Origin: JBQLZQ01 sp052168355
GTDB lineage: Bacteria > Pseudomonadota > Alphaproteobacteria > DSM-16000 > Inquilinaceae
Direction of reading: 5' to 3'
DNA length: 32,147 bases
Assembly: GCA_052168355.1 (NCBI GenBank)
Contig: JBQLZQ010000044.1
Location: forward strand, 1-32,147
Shown here: positions 7,988-16,022 of the stretch, in pieces
Numbering within the stretch: the stretch's first letter is position 1
Layout of the letters: each line of letters begins with the position of its first letter
The notes under the pieces: generated by a model
Database searches by the model: none
The model's input: only the letters and a program-made list of their open reading frames with translations
What the model was told of the DNA's origin: nothing
Translations under genes and position numbers: made by a program

Positions 7988-9520
7988 TCAGGCGACCTCG
8001 GTCGTCAGGGGGTCCAAGCCAAGCCGGGCATAGGCTTCGGGCGGCGCGTCGTTGGCCCGCATCATCTTGAGCATCTGATCGATAAGACGGGCCTCGGTCG
8101 TCCGGTCCGTGATCGAATGCTTCTGCTCCGGGTCGTTCAAAGTGTCGTAAAGGGCGGTCTGGGTGTCCTGGAAGAAGGCCATGCCCAACCCGCGATACAT
8201 CGGCATCTTGTCGGTACCGGCGATCTTGAGGACCGGTGTCTCCTTGGTGAACCCGAAGGGCGGGGACAGGCTGGCGGTCTTCAGTTCCTCGGCGGTGAAG
8301 AACGACGTGATGTGGGTCGGCATCAGGGTGTATTGATAAATCTCCTGGTCCTTCATTTCCTCGGGGTAGCGGAAATAGGTGTAGCGCCCGTCGGTGATGT
8401 TGGTGCCACTGCCCCAGACGCCGTAAAGCGCCGCTTCGCGGATCGTCTTGTCGGTGCCGAGCAGCGGCAGCAGCGACTGACCCTCCACCTCGGCTGGGGC
8501 ATCGACGCCGAACACGTCGAGAATGGTGGGCATCAGATCGATGGTCTGGGTCAGGGCACTCCGGCGCTGGCCCGCATACCCGGCGTACTTCGGATGATGG
8601 AAGAACAGCGGGATGTGTGCGACCTCGTCGTAACAGGGCATCCTGAGCTTCGCCCACCAATCGTGCTCGCCCAGCAGGAAGCCGTGATCGGTGCTGACCA
8701 GAAGTGCGGTGTCCTTCCACAGATCGTGTTCGTCGAAATAGTCGAGAAGCCGCCCCATCTGGGCGTCGCACAGCGCGACGATGGCGCAATAGTTGGCGCG
8801 CAGCTCGGCGCATTCGTCCGGCGCCTCGGTGACGCGTTCATAGGTCGGCCAGTCACGGATCGGACCGGCATAGTTGGTTGGATAGTCGTCGCGATAGCCG
8901 GGCGGGGTGAAGAACGGCTCGTGCGGATCGAAGGTCTCGATCTGCAGCATCCAGTCGTCGGCATCGCGGTTGTTGTCCAGAAATTCCAGCCCGCCGTCGA
9001 AACATCGCACGGAACAGAAATCCTTCTCTTCCTTCATGAATTCTCGGTTGACCATGTAGTGGTAGTAAAGGCTGCGCTCCTTCTCGTCGTACTGGGCGGG
9101 ATGGTACATCGCGCGCAGCCGCTCCCATGGCGGCCGGACCATGGCTTTCCACGGATCGCGTTCCTGGCCGCGAACGAAGTCGTAGGTCGTGTAGCGGTTG
9201 TGGTAGGTGTGCCCGCCATCTTCCCAGTAGTGGTAGTGATCCGAGACCAGGTGGCTGTAGACCCCAGCCTTGTGCAGAAGTTCCGGAAACGAGTTGTCGA
9301 ACGGCTCCAGCGGTCCCCAACTGCGATGCAGGAAGTTCAGCCGCCCGGTCTGCATATCGCGCCGCGCGGGCATGCAGGGCAGGCTTCCCACATAATGGGT
9401 GTCGAAGGTCACGCAGCGCTCCGCCAATCGGGCGAAGTTGGGGGTTTTTATCGTCGTGGCGCCATAGGGTTCCAGCGATCGCCGATTGAGGGAATCGAAG
9501 AGAGCGAAGACGAGCTTCAT
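7988..9520 (-). CDS. Cytoplasmic sulfatase (alkaline-phosphatase superfamily, formylglycine type)
   Basis: 510 residues. The active-site signature CMPARRDMQTGR puts C49 in a C-x-P-x-R context. In this family that cysteine is oxidised to formylglycine by a sulfatase-maturing enzyme, none of which is encoded here. Other site residues are visible: D9 in FDSLN, histidine in FDPHEPF, the metal pair in STDHGFLLGEHDWW, and the lysine in WWAKLRMP. There is no signal peptide, so it acts in the cytoplasm. Its ATG overlaps the ATPase stop by four bases, making it the last gene of a sugar-type ABC importer operon. I infer that it hydrolyses the imported compound. A phosphonate monoester or phosphodiester hydrolase of the same fold is a real alternative, since those share the C-x-P-x-R site. 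Confidence 0.88.
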   Translation of the reverse strand: MKLVFALFDSLNRRSLEPYGATTIKTPNFARLAERCVTFDTHYVGSLPCMPARRDMQTGRLNFLHRSWGPLEPFDNSFPELLHKAGVYSHLVSDHYHYWEDGGHTYHNRYTTYDFVRGQERDPWKAMVRPPWERLRAMYHPAQYDEKERSLYYHYMVNREFMKEEKDFCSVRCFDGGLEFLDNNRDADDWMLQIETFDPHEPFFTPPGYRDDYPTNYAGPIRDWPTYERVTEAPDECAELRANYCAIVALCDAQMGRLLDYFDEHDLWKDTALLVSTDHGFLLGEHDWWAKLRMPCYDEVAHIPLFFHHPKYAGYAGQRRSALTQTIDLMPTILDVFGVDAPAEVEGQSLLPLLGTDKTIREAALYGVWGSGTNITDGRYTYFRYPEEMKDQEIYQYTLMPTHITSFFTAEELKTASLSPPFGFTKETPVLKIAGTDKMPMYRGLGMAFFQDTQTALYDTLNDPEQKHSITDRTTEARLIDQMLKMMRANDAPPEAYARLGLDPLTTEVA

Positions 9521-10653
9521 GGGAAGTCTCCTGACAAGAGTTCAAATTCTTCCTCCGCCCCGCCGGCGAGCCGCGCGAACGCCGTGCCGTCCCGATCGAA
9601 GAGATGACAGAGGTTCGGGGCGAGCGTGACACCGATACGCTGCCCCTTTTCGGCTGTCGCGCTTCCAGCCACCTTTACAACCAGGGTCTGGGCGTCGCCG
9701 ACATGTCCGTACAGGATCGTCTCGCCACCAAGCGGCTCGGTCACATAGATCGTCATGTCCAGGTCAGGGCCGGTTTGCCGGCCGATCGACAGATGCTCGG
9801 GTCGGACGCCCAGCGTTGCTGTCTCGCCGACCCTTGCCGCATCGGCGCGGACCGGAACGGCGACCCGTTCCCCGCCGGGCAGCTCGACGCCCACGCCGGT
9901 CGCCTCGACTGACAGGATCCGGACCGGCAGCAGGTTCATGCGCGGCGACCCGATGAAGCCGGCGACAAAAGAGTTGGATGGGCGGTGATAGAGCTCGAGA
10001 GGCGATCCGACCTGTTCGATCCGGCCGCCACGCAGGACCACGATCTTGTCGGCCATGGTCATGGCTTCGACCTGATCGTGGGTCACGTAGATCATGGTCG
10101 CGTCGAGCGACCCGTGCAGCTTGGCCAACTCCACCCGCATGTCGACGCGCAGCGCCGCGTCGAGATTGCTGAGCGGCTCGTCGAACAGGAAGGCCTTGGG
10201 CTCGCGGACGATCGCCCGGCCGATGGCGACGCGCTGGCGCTGGCCACCCGAAAGCTGGCGCGGCTTGCGCTCCAGAAGGTCCTCGATCTGCAGGATGACC
10301 GCCGCGTCCCCGACCCGCCGCTCGATCTCCGCTTTCGGCACCTTCGCCATCTTGAGGGCGAACCCCATGTTCTGGGCCACGGTCTTGTGGGGATAGAGGG
10401 CATAGTTCTGGAACACCATCGCAAGCCCGCGCTTGGCCGCCGGAACACGATGCACGGGGTCGTCGCCGACATGGATCTCGCCCTCGGACAGCTGTTCCAG
10501 CCCGGCGATGACCCGCAGCAGCGTGGACTTGCCGCAGCCCGACGGCCCGACGATGACGACGAACTCGCGATGCGCGATTTCGAGGTCGATATCTTTAAGC
10601 GCCGTAAAATCGCCAAAGCGCTTGCCGACCCCGCGCAGGCTGAGTCCCGCCAT
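9517..10653 (-). CDS. ABC transporter ATP-binding protein, MalK/UgpC type
   Basis: 378 residues. The nucleotide-binding domain shows Walker A GPSGCGKST (36-44), signature LSGGQRQRVAIGRA (134-147), Walker B AFLFDEP (D158, E159) and the switch histidine in IYVTHDQVEAM. The C-terminal third is the TOBE-type regulatory domain of MalK/UgpC proteins (GFIGSPRMNLLPV, then GVRPEHL). The dimer powers the importer formed by the two permeases just upstream. Four bases separate it from the MalG-type permease gene, and the sulfatase start overlaps its stop. This tight coupling argues that uptake and hydrolysis are one function. The substrate cannot be read from the ATPase. Confidence 0.95.
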   Translation of the reverse strand: MAGLSLRGVGKRFGDFTALKDIDLEIAHREFVVIVGPSGCGKSTLLRVIAGLEQLSEGEIHVGDDPVHRVPAAKRGLAMVFQNYALYPHKTVAQNMGFALKMAKVPKAEIERRVGDAAVILQIEDLLERKPRQLSGGQRQRVAIGRAIVREPKAFLFDEPLSNLDAALRVDMRVELAKLHGSLDATMIYVTHDQVEAMTMADKIVVLRGGRIEQVGSPLELYHRPSNSFVAGFIGSPRMNLLPVRILSVEATGVGVELPGGERVAVPVRADAARVGETATLGVRPEHLSIGRQTGPDLDMTIYVTEPLGGETILYGHVGDAQTLVVKVAGSATAEKGQRIGVTLAPNLCHLFDRDGTAFARLAGGAEEEFELLSGDFP

Positions 10654-10657
10654 ATCC

Positions 10658-11518
10658 CTATCCCTTCACGGCGCCGGCGGTCAGGCCGGACGACAGTTTG
10701 GCCTGCAGCGGCAGGAACAGAAGCAGGGCCGGCAAGGTGGTGACCGCCGATGCCGCCATGATCGCCCCCCAATTGATGCTCTGCTCGCCGAAGAACTGGG
10801 CAAGCCCCAGCGGCATGGTCTTCAGCGAGGTTTTTGTCAGGAACGCCAGCGCGAACAGGAACTCGGTCCACATCAGCAGGAACGCGTAAGTGGCAGTGGC
10901 CACGATCCCCGGCAGCATGACCGGAAAGATGATGGTCCAGATGATCTGGAACTGCGAGCAGCCGTCCATCGATGCGGCTTCATCGAGTTCGCGCGGCACC
11001 GTTTCCAGATACCCGACTAGAAGGTAGACGGAGAATGGGATGGAGATGGCGACATAGGAAAAGATCATGCCTGTGTAGCTGTTCAACAGCCCGACCCGCG
11101 CGAACAGGATGAACAGCGGCGTCACCAGGATGATCCAAGGGAAGAGCTGGCCGAGGATGACCGACCCGAAGACGATCTTCTTGGCCCGAAACCGTTTGCG
11201 GGAGAACACGTAGGACGCGATCACCGAGATGAAGGTCGAGATCGCTACCGCGATCAGGCAGATAAAAAGGCTATTGAAGATGAACCGGGCAAAGCCGGCG
11301 CGGAAAATCGTCTCGTAGTGTTCGAGGGTGAAGGTGAAGCTGGTGGCCGAGAACATCGTCGCATTGGTCTTGAACGAGCCGAGGAAGATCCACACCGCCG
11401 GGAAGATCAGGAACGCCCAGACCGTAAAGGTCAGTCCCAGGACAACGACGTCGATCAGCGGGTTGCGCCGGAACGTGATTTCGGCGGTCCCCGGCGGGGC
11501 TGTCCGCGCGTCGGCCAT
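10658..11518 (-). CDS. CUT1 sugar-type ABC permease, MalG-like
   Basis: 286 residues with six membrane segments. The EAA loop that docks on the ATPase reads LDEAASMDGCSQFQIIWTII and lies in the second half, as in MalG/UgpE proteins. The short N-terminal cytoplasmic tail before the first helix is also typical. It starts one base after the stop of the MalF-type permease gene (TAG at 11519-11521, ATG at 11518), so translation is probably coupled. It forms half of the membrane channel of the importer. Confidence 0.94.
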   Translation of the reverse strand: MADARTAPPGTAEITFRRNPLIDVVVLGLTFTVWAFLIFPAVWIFLGSFKTNATMFSATSFTFTLEHYETIFRAGFARFIFNSLFICLIAVAISTFISVIASYVFSRKRFRAKKIVFGSVILGQLFPWIILVTPLFILFARVGLLNSYTGMIFSYVAISIPFSVYLLVGYLETVPRELDEAASMDGCSQFQIIWTIIFPVMLPGIVATATYAFLLMWTEFLFALAFLTKTSLKTMPLGLAQFFGEQSINWGAIMAASAVTTLPALLLFLPLQAKLSSGLTAGAVKG

Positions 11519-12421
11519 CTAGAGGATCTCCCGGAATTCGCGCAAGGCGACGTAGCGGAAATAGAACACGCCGAACACCGCCATGATCGCGGCCATCACC
11601 ATGCCGACGGCGGAACTGAACCCCAGCTCGAAATCGATGAAGCCCTTGATGTAGATTTCCGTCGCCAGGACGTTGGTGAACAGCCCCGGTCCCGCGCCCG
11701 TCGCCAGCCAGACATAGACGAAATTGTTGAAGGTCCAGAAGACCAGCAGCAGTCCCATCACCGTGATGGTGGGCATCAGATGGGGCAGGGTGACGTGAAA
11801 GAAGCGGTTGAGCGGCTTCGCTCCGTCCATCTCGGCCGCTTCCAGCAGCTCCGGGGGAACCGATTGAAGCGCGGCCAGGAAGGTCAGCGTCACCAGCGGC
11901 AGGGTGTTCCAGACGATGATGGTGATGATCGCCGGCCAGACCGTGTCGACGTTGGCCAGGAAGGCGATGGGCCCGTCGATCAGGCCCATGCCTTCGAGCG
12001 CCTTGTTGACCACGCCCTGGCGGCCGTCGAGCAGCCACCGCCAGACCACCACGGCGACGATCGGCGGCGTCGCCCAGGGCACCAGCAGCAGCAGCCGGGA
12101 GACGGTGGTCAGCCGGTAGCGCCGGACCGTCGCGGAGTTCAGAAGAAGGGCCAGTAAGAGGCCGAGCAGAAGGCGCAAGACCACGGACACCGCCGTCAGC
12201 CAGAAAAGGGTGTTCCACAAGACTCGGTAGAAATCCCGGTCCGTCAGCAGATCGACGTAGTTCTTCAGGCCGATGAAGGTACCACCGCTTTTCAACGCCA
12301 GCAGGTTGAGGTCGGTCAGGCTGTTGTAAACGTTGTAGAGGGTCGGATACCCATAAAACAGGCCGAGGAAGAGGAAGATCGGCGCCAGCATGAGCGCGAT
12401 GAAAAGACGGTCCGGCGTCAT
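11519..12421 (-). CDS. CUT1 sugar-type ABC permease, MalF-like
   Basis: 300 residues, six membrane segments, with the EAA loop LLEAAEMDGAKPLNRFFHV near residue 200. The start (LFIALMLAPIFLFLGLFYGYPTLYNVYNS) is the usual first helix and periplasmic turn of UgpA/MalF-type permeases. It pairs with the MalG-type permease encoded directly downstream. A 75-base gap containing a stem-loop separates it from the binding-protein gene. This suggests the permeases are made at lower level than the binding protein, as in other CUT1 operons. Confidence 0.94.
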   Translation of the reverse strand: MTPDRLFIALMLAPIFLFLGLFYGYPTLYNVYNSLTDLNLLALKSGGTFIGLKNYVDLLTDRDFYRVLWNTLFWLTAVSVVLRLLLGLLLALLLNSATVRRYRLTTVSRLLLLVPWATPPIVAVVVWRWLLDGRQGVVNKALEGMGLIDGPIAFLANVDTVWPAIITIIVWNTLPLVTLTFLAALQSVPPELLEAAEMDGAKPLNRFFHVTLPHLMPTITVMGLLLVFWTFNNFVYVWLATGAGPGLFTNVLATEIYIKGFIDFELGFSSAVGMVMAAIMAVFGVFYFRYVALREFREIL

Positions 12422-12444
12422 GGTCTGAGGGCTCCGGTCACCGG

Positions 12445-12483
12445 GGAGAGGTGGAGGAGAAGCCGGGAGGATTCGGCCTCTCC
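12445..12483 (-). promoter_or_regulatory. Intercistronic stem-loop between binding-protein and permease genes
   Basis: GGAGAGG (12445-12451) pairs with CCTCTCC (12477-12483). A second, partly competing inner pairing is GCCG (12462-12465) with CGGC (12474-12477). Hairpins at this place in ABC importer operons commonly stabilise the binding-protein message or attenuate the downstream genes. The effect here is inferred. Confidence 0.45.
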
Positions 12484-12496
12484 TGGTCCCAACCGC

Positions 12497-13777
12497 CTAT
12501 TGCAGCTGTTCTTCGACCGAGTCCAGCAGGCGGGCGGCCGCCTCCTCATATGTGCGTTCGCCGATGAACGCCGATCCGAAGGCGCGTCCGGTTTCGTTCC
12601 ACAGGGTTCCGATGGCGGCCGGTCCGTCGGAATAGGCGCCCCAACTGCGCGCCAGTTGCAACTGTTGGGCAAAGCCGTCGAGGGCCGGTCCGAATTCGAT
12701 CGACTGAAGCTGGCTTTTCTGGGCCGGGAACTGGTTGCCGTAATACTCCTGCAGCACCGGCTGACGCGTCAGGAACTCGACCAGCTTGTAAGCGGCCTCG
12801 GGGCTGTCGGTGTTGGCGTTGACGCCCAGCATACGGCCACCCAGATGGGTCTTCGGCCCTTCCGATCCTCCTGGCGTGGTGCCGGTGACGAAGGGCGGCT
12901 CGACGCCGGGGTTGCGCTCCTCAAACGATGCCAGGACCTGCTTGAACTGCTGCGGCGGCATGACGGCGATGCCCTGGTCGCCGTTCGTCATGCCTTCCAG
13001 GATGGCCGGATCGAACCAGTCGGTGACACCCAGCATGGACTCCGGGTTGTGGCCCTCCTGGATGAAGGAATGGAAATACCGCATGGTGTCGGCGATCTCC
13101 TCGGCGGTGATGCCGGTCGTGAACCCGCCGCTTCCGTCTTCCGTCACCAGCGCGTTTCCTTCGGACCACCATTTAAAGTTGGCCAGGAACCAGATGGTGT
13201 TGCTGGCACCGCTGCCGGCCGGAAAGCCGAAACCGACCTTGCCGGTGGCTTCATGGATCTTCCGGCTGGCATCGCGCAGTTCCTCCCAGGTCGTCGGGAT
13301 CTCGGCCACGCCCGCTTCTTCCAGCACGTCGGTGCGGTAGACCATGGCCCAGGTGTCGGTCGTCCACGGCACGCCGTAGATCTCGCCGCCATCGCCGACC
13401 GCCAGTTCGGTGGCGATGAAGTCGTCGAAGCCGTTTTGCAGCGGCTGCGCCTCCATCAAATCGTTCAGGGGCAGCAGGGCGCCGGCGGTGCCCATGTCGC
13501 GCGGCCAGACAAAGGCGATATGCACCACGTCCGGACCCTCGCCGACCGCGGCCTCGCGCAGAAACTGTTGCCGTGCCTCGCCCCAGGCGATGCTCTGCAG
13601 TTCGACCTCGATGCCCGGATTTTCCGCCTCGAACTGGTCGAGCGCGGCCCGCATCTCCTCGGTTTCGGGGTCGTTGAAGCGGAACGAGATTTCCTGCGCC
13701 TCGGCGGACGCGATCAAGGCGACTGCGGCCAGCGCAACGACGCCGGGCAGAAGGCTCCTGAATGTAAAGCTGTGCAT
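12497..13777 (-). CDS. Extracellular solute-binding protein, family 1 (sugar type)
   Basis: 426 residues. A cleavable signal peptide is plain: a short polar start, a hydrophobic core (LLPGVVALAAVALIA) and SAEAQ near residue 28. The mature protein begins ISFRFNDPETEEMRAALDQF, the first strand and helix of family 1 binding proteins, followed by the conserved WGEARQQFLREAAVGEGPDV and GVPWTTDTWAMVYRTDVLEEAG segments. It captures the substrate in the periplasm for the two permeases encoded downstream. The ATG follows a strong GGGAGGAA ribosome binding site. It is the first gene of the operon, divergent from the LysR regulator. The ligand is unknown; the sulfatase at the operon end suggests a sulfate- or phosphate-ester-bearing carbohydrate or polyol. 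Confidence 0.94.
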   Translation of the reverse strand: MHSFTFRSLLPGVVALAAVALIASAEAQEISFRFNDPETEEMRAALDQFEAENPGIEVELQSIAWGEARQQFLREAAVGEGPDVVHIAFVWPRDMGTAGALLPLNDLMEAQPLQNGFDDFIATELAVGDGGEIYGVPWTTDTWAMVYRTDVLEEAGVAEIPTTWEELRDASRKIHEATGKVGFGFPAGSGASNTIWFLANFKWWSEGNALVTEDGSGGFTTGITAEEIADTMRYFHSFIQEGHNPESMLGVTDWFDPAILEGMTNGDQGIAVMPPQQFKQVLASFEERNPGVEPPFVTGTTPGGSEGPKTHLGGRMLGVNANTDSPEAAYKLVEFLTRQPVLQEYYGNQFPAQKSQLQSIEFGPALDGFAQQLQLARSWGAYSDGPAAIGTLWNETGRAFGSAFIGERTYEEAAARLLDSVEEQLQ

Positions 13778-13853
13778 GGCATTCCTCCCGTAGTGTTTTT
13801 GCGACAGACTTTTCGTCTGCCTGTCTTAGGCGCAGGTTGACAGAGCCACGGAC

Positions 13854-13897
13854 AACTAACAAATATCCTTTTTTAGTTTTGCCCTAACTTTGAGTTA
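13854..13897. promoter_or_regulatory. Cluster of LysR-type half-sites between regulator and ABC operon
   Basis: Four related half-sites lie in 44 AT-rich bases: AACTAA (13854-13859), TTAGTT (13873-13878), CTAACT (13884-13889) and AGTTA (13893-13897). TTAG-N7-CTAA (13873-13887) is a perfect dyad containing the T-N11-A core of LysR operators. TAACT-TTG-AGTTA (13885-13897) is a second perfect dyad lying just upstream of the regulator start. The layout suits autorepression together with activation of the divergent importer operon. The rest of the gap (13778-13853) shows nothing further. Confidence 0.55.
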
Positions 13898-13900
13898 TAT

Positions 13901-14803
13901 GTGGAGTTTCGTGCCCTCACGCATTTCCTGACCGTCATCGAAACGGGAAGCTTCAGCGCCGCCGCCCAGGTCCTGGGCCTCACGCAGCCGGGGCTGTCCA
14001 AGAGCATTCGTGGGATCGAGAACCACTACGGCGTAAAGCTGTTCGATCGGGTTGCGCGCGGCGTGCGGCCGACAACGTTCGGCCGTCGTTTGGCCTACCA
14101 TGCCGCGTTGATCCGCGCCGAATACGAAAACGCCGACGCAGAAATGGCGGCACTTGCGGGCGGTCATCAGGGCACCGTGCGGATCGGGGCGGGTCCGACC
14201 TGGATGCGCAGCTTTCTGCCGGAGGCGGTCGCCCGTGTGCTGCGGCGTATGCCCAAGGTGGAAATCCTCATTCTGGGCGGGCTCAACGACTCCCTGTTCG
14301 CGAGCCTCCGGCAGGGCGATTTCGACATGGTTGTGGCCCCGCGCCTGAGCGACGATTCGGGCACGAAAGAGTTTTCCCACAAGCCGCTGATGACCATGAC
14401 GCTGCGAGTGATTTCCCGGGTCGATCATCCATTGCAGGAAAAGGCGGATATTTCACCCCGGGACCTGCTGGACTATCCCTGGATTCTGCCCGGTGCCGAT
14501 GCCCAATTGCGTCAGGCGCTCGAAATCCTGTTTCGCCGGCATGGTTTGCCGGCCCCGCGTCCGGCCATTGTTTCGGTGTCCACGGCCTTTTCCATGTCGG
14601 TGTTGCGGCAGGACGATTTTCTAAGCTTCCAGGTCATTCAGGCGTTCAAGGATGCCGACACGGAGGACGTCACGGCGCTGAAACTGCCGGATTTTCTGTG
14701 GCACCGTCCGGTTGGCGTGAGTTACCGGGCCGGCGCCAGCATTTCGCCCGTCGTAAGGCTTCTGATCCAGGAACTGGAATCCGTCTGCGCCGCCGAAAGC
14801 TGA
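13901..14803 (+). CDS. LysR-family transcriptional regulator of the ABC-sulfatase operon
   Basis: 300 residues from a GTG at 13901. The N-terminal winged helix is typical (FRALTHFLTVIETGSFSAAAQ, then LTQPGLSKSIRGIENHYGVKLFDR). It is followed by a two-lobed effector domain from about residue 90 (GTVRIGAGPTW). The conserved part begins with the GTG codon, so no later start is plausible. No Shine-Dalgarno sequence is visible, and dyad bases lie directly upstream, so a leaderless message is possible. It is divergent from the importer operon and separated by 123 bases with an array of half-sites. It is therefore most likely that operon's regulator, responding to the imported compound or its product. 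The effector is unknown. Confidence 0.92.
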   Translation: MEFRALTHFLTVIETGSFSAAAQVLGLTQPGLSKSIRGIENHYGVKLFDRVARGVRPTTFGRRLAYHAALIRAEYENADAEMAALAGGHQGTVRIGAGPTWMRSFLPEAVARVLRRMPKVEILILGGLNDSLFASLRQGDFDMVVAPRLSDDSGTKEFSHKPLMTMTLRVISRVDHPLQEKADISPRDLLDYPWILPGADAQLRQALEILFRRHGLPAPRPAIVSVSTAFSMSVLRQDDFLSFQVIQAFKDADTEDVTALKLPDFLWHRPVGVSYRAGASISPVVRLLIQELESVCAAES

Positions 14804-14822
14804 TCTGGGACACGACCCAATG

Positions 14823-14838
14823 GGCCGCCCTTGCGGCC
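14823..14838 (+). terminator. Hairpin after the LysR gene
   Basis: GGCCGC (14823-14828) and GCGGCC (14833-14838) form a perfect six-base-pair stem with a CCTT loop, 19 bases past the LysR stop. No T-tract follows, so termination is plausible but unproven. Confidence 0.4.
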
Positions 14839-14969
14839 ACGCGTCGCAGCCGCGCCCCGCACCGATGTATTCCCTAAGGCATCGTCCTATCTCCACCACG
14901 GTGGGGTGGCCGGCGGCGGCAGGCCTTCGGCGGCCCGTTTCGACATCAACGAACGGGGAGGGAAGGTCG
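14839..14969 (+). promoter_or_regulatory. Upstream region of the alcohol dehydrogenase gene
   Basis: A CCACC-AC-GGTGG dyad lies at 14893-14904, about 65 bases before the start. A GGGGAGGGAAGG ribosome binding site (14955-14966) directly precedes the ATG at 14970. No convincing -35/-10 pair was found by eye. Confidence 0.35.
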
Positions 14970-15992
14970 ATGCCGGAGACAATGAAGGCCGCCGTTGTCC
15001 ACGCGTTCGGACAACCGTTGGACATCCGGGAGGTGCCGGTGCCCGAGGTGCCGGCGGGGGCGATCCTGGTCAAGGTCGCGGCGTGCGGGGTTTGCCATAC
15101 CGATCTGCATGCCGCCGACGGCGACTGGCCGGTGAAGCCGTCTCCGCCCTTCATTCCCGGCCATGAGGGAGTCGGCCACGTGGCGGCGGTCGGCGCCGGT
15201 GTCACTTCGGTCAAGGAAGGTGACCGGGTCGGCGTTCCGTGGCTCTACACCGCATGCGGTCATTGCAAGCATTGCCTGTCCGGTTGGGAAACGCTGTGCA
15301 CGGCGCAGCAGAACACCGGCTATTCGGTGAATGGCGGGTTCGCCGAGTATGTGCTGGCCGATCCCGGTTATGTCGGTCATCTGCCCGACGGGCTGGACTT
15401 CGCGCCGGCCGCGCCGATCCTGTGCGCCGGCGTAACCGTCTATAAGGGCCTGAAGCAGACCGACACCCGGCCCGGCGACACGGTGGTGATTTCCGGCATC
15501 GGCGGCCTCGGCCACTTGGCGGTTCAATATGCCAAGGCCATGGGGCTGCACGTGATCGCCGTGGACATCGCCGAGGACAAGCTGAAGCTGGCCAGGCAGA
15601 TGGGCGCCGACATGACCGTGAACGCGGCCGAGAGCGACGCGGTGGCCGAGGTCCAGGGCGCGGTCGGCGGGGCCGAGGGCGTGCTCGTCACAGCGGTCTC
15701 GCCTAAGGCCTTCGATCAGGCGGTCGGCATGCTCGCCCGCCACGGCACCATGGTCCTGGTCGGGCTGCCGCCCGGCACCTTCGACCTGGACATCTTCGAC
15801 ACCGTTTTGAACGGCAAGACCATTCGCGGGTCGATCGTCGGCACCCGCCTCGACCTGGTCGAATCGCTGCGCTTCGCGGGCGACGGAAAGGTCGCCAGCC
15901 ATTACAGCAGCGACCGGCTGGACAACGTCAACGCGATCTTCGACCGGATGCGGGCCGGCGGCATCGACGGCCGCGTGGTCATGGAACTGTAG
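14970..15992 (+). CDS. adhP: Zinc-dependent alcohol dehydrogenase, AdhP type
   Basis: 340 residues from the ATG at 14970, which follows a strong ribosome binding site and gives the family's usual start (MKAAVVHAFGQPLDIREV a few codons in). Catalytic zinc ligands C39 (CGVCH) and H65 (GHEGVGH) are in place. The structural zinc cysteines are C96, C99, C102 and C110 (CGHCKHCLSGWETLC). The Rossmann motif GIGGLGHLAVQYA binds NAD. AdhP-type enzymes interconvert primary alcohols such as ethanol and their aldehydes in the cytoplasm. The gene appears monocistronic. Its place next to the sulfatase operon might mean it oxidises an alcohol released there, but its own upstream region makes that only a possibility. 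Confidence 0.93.
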   Translation: MPETMKAAVVHAFGQPLDIREVPVPEVPAGAILVKVAACGVCHTDLHAADGDWPVKPSPPFIPGHEGVGHVAAVGAGVTSVKEGDRVGVPWLYTACGHCKHCLSGWETLCTAQQNTGYSVNGGFAEYVLADPGYVGHLPDGLDFAPAAPILCAGVTVYKGLKQTDTRPGDTVVISGIGGLGHLAVQYAKAMGLHVIAVDIAEDKLKLARQMGADMTVNAAESDAVAEVQGAVGGAEGVLVTAVSPKAFDQAVGMLARHGTMVLVGLPPGTFDLDIFDTVLNGKTIRGSIVGTRLDLVESLRFAGDGKVASHYSSDRLDNVNAIFDRMRAGGIDGRVVMEL

Positions 15993-16022
15993 ACCGGCGG
16001 GCGCCGCGGAGGTCGGCCGCGA

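Noticed and set aside
8117..9607. 496-residue plus-strand frame over the sulfatase gene
   Set aside because: No recognisable domain, and it lies fully antisense to a gene with an intact active-site signature.
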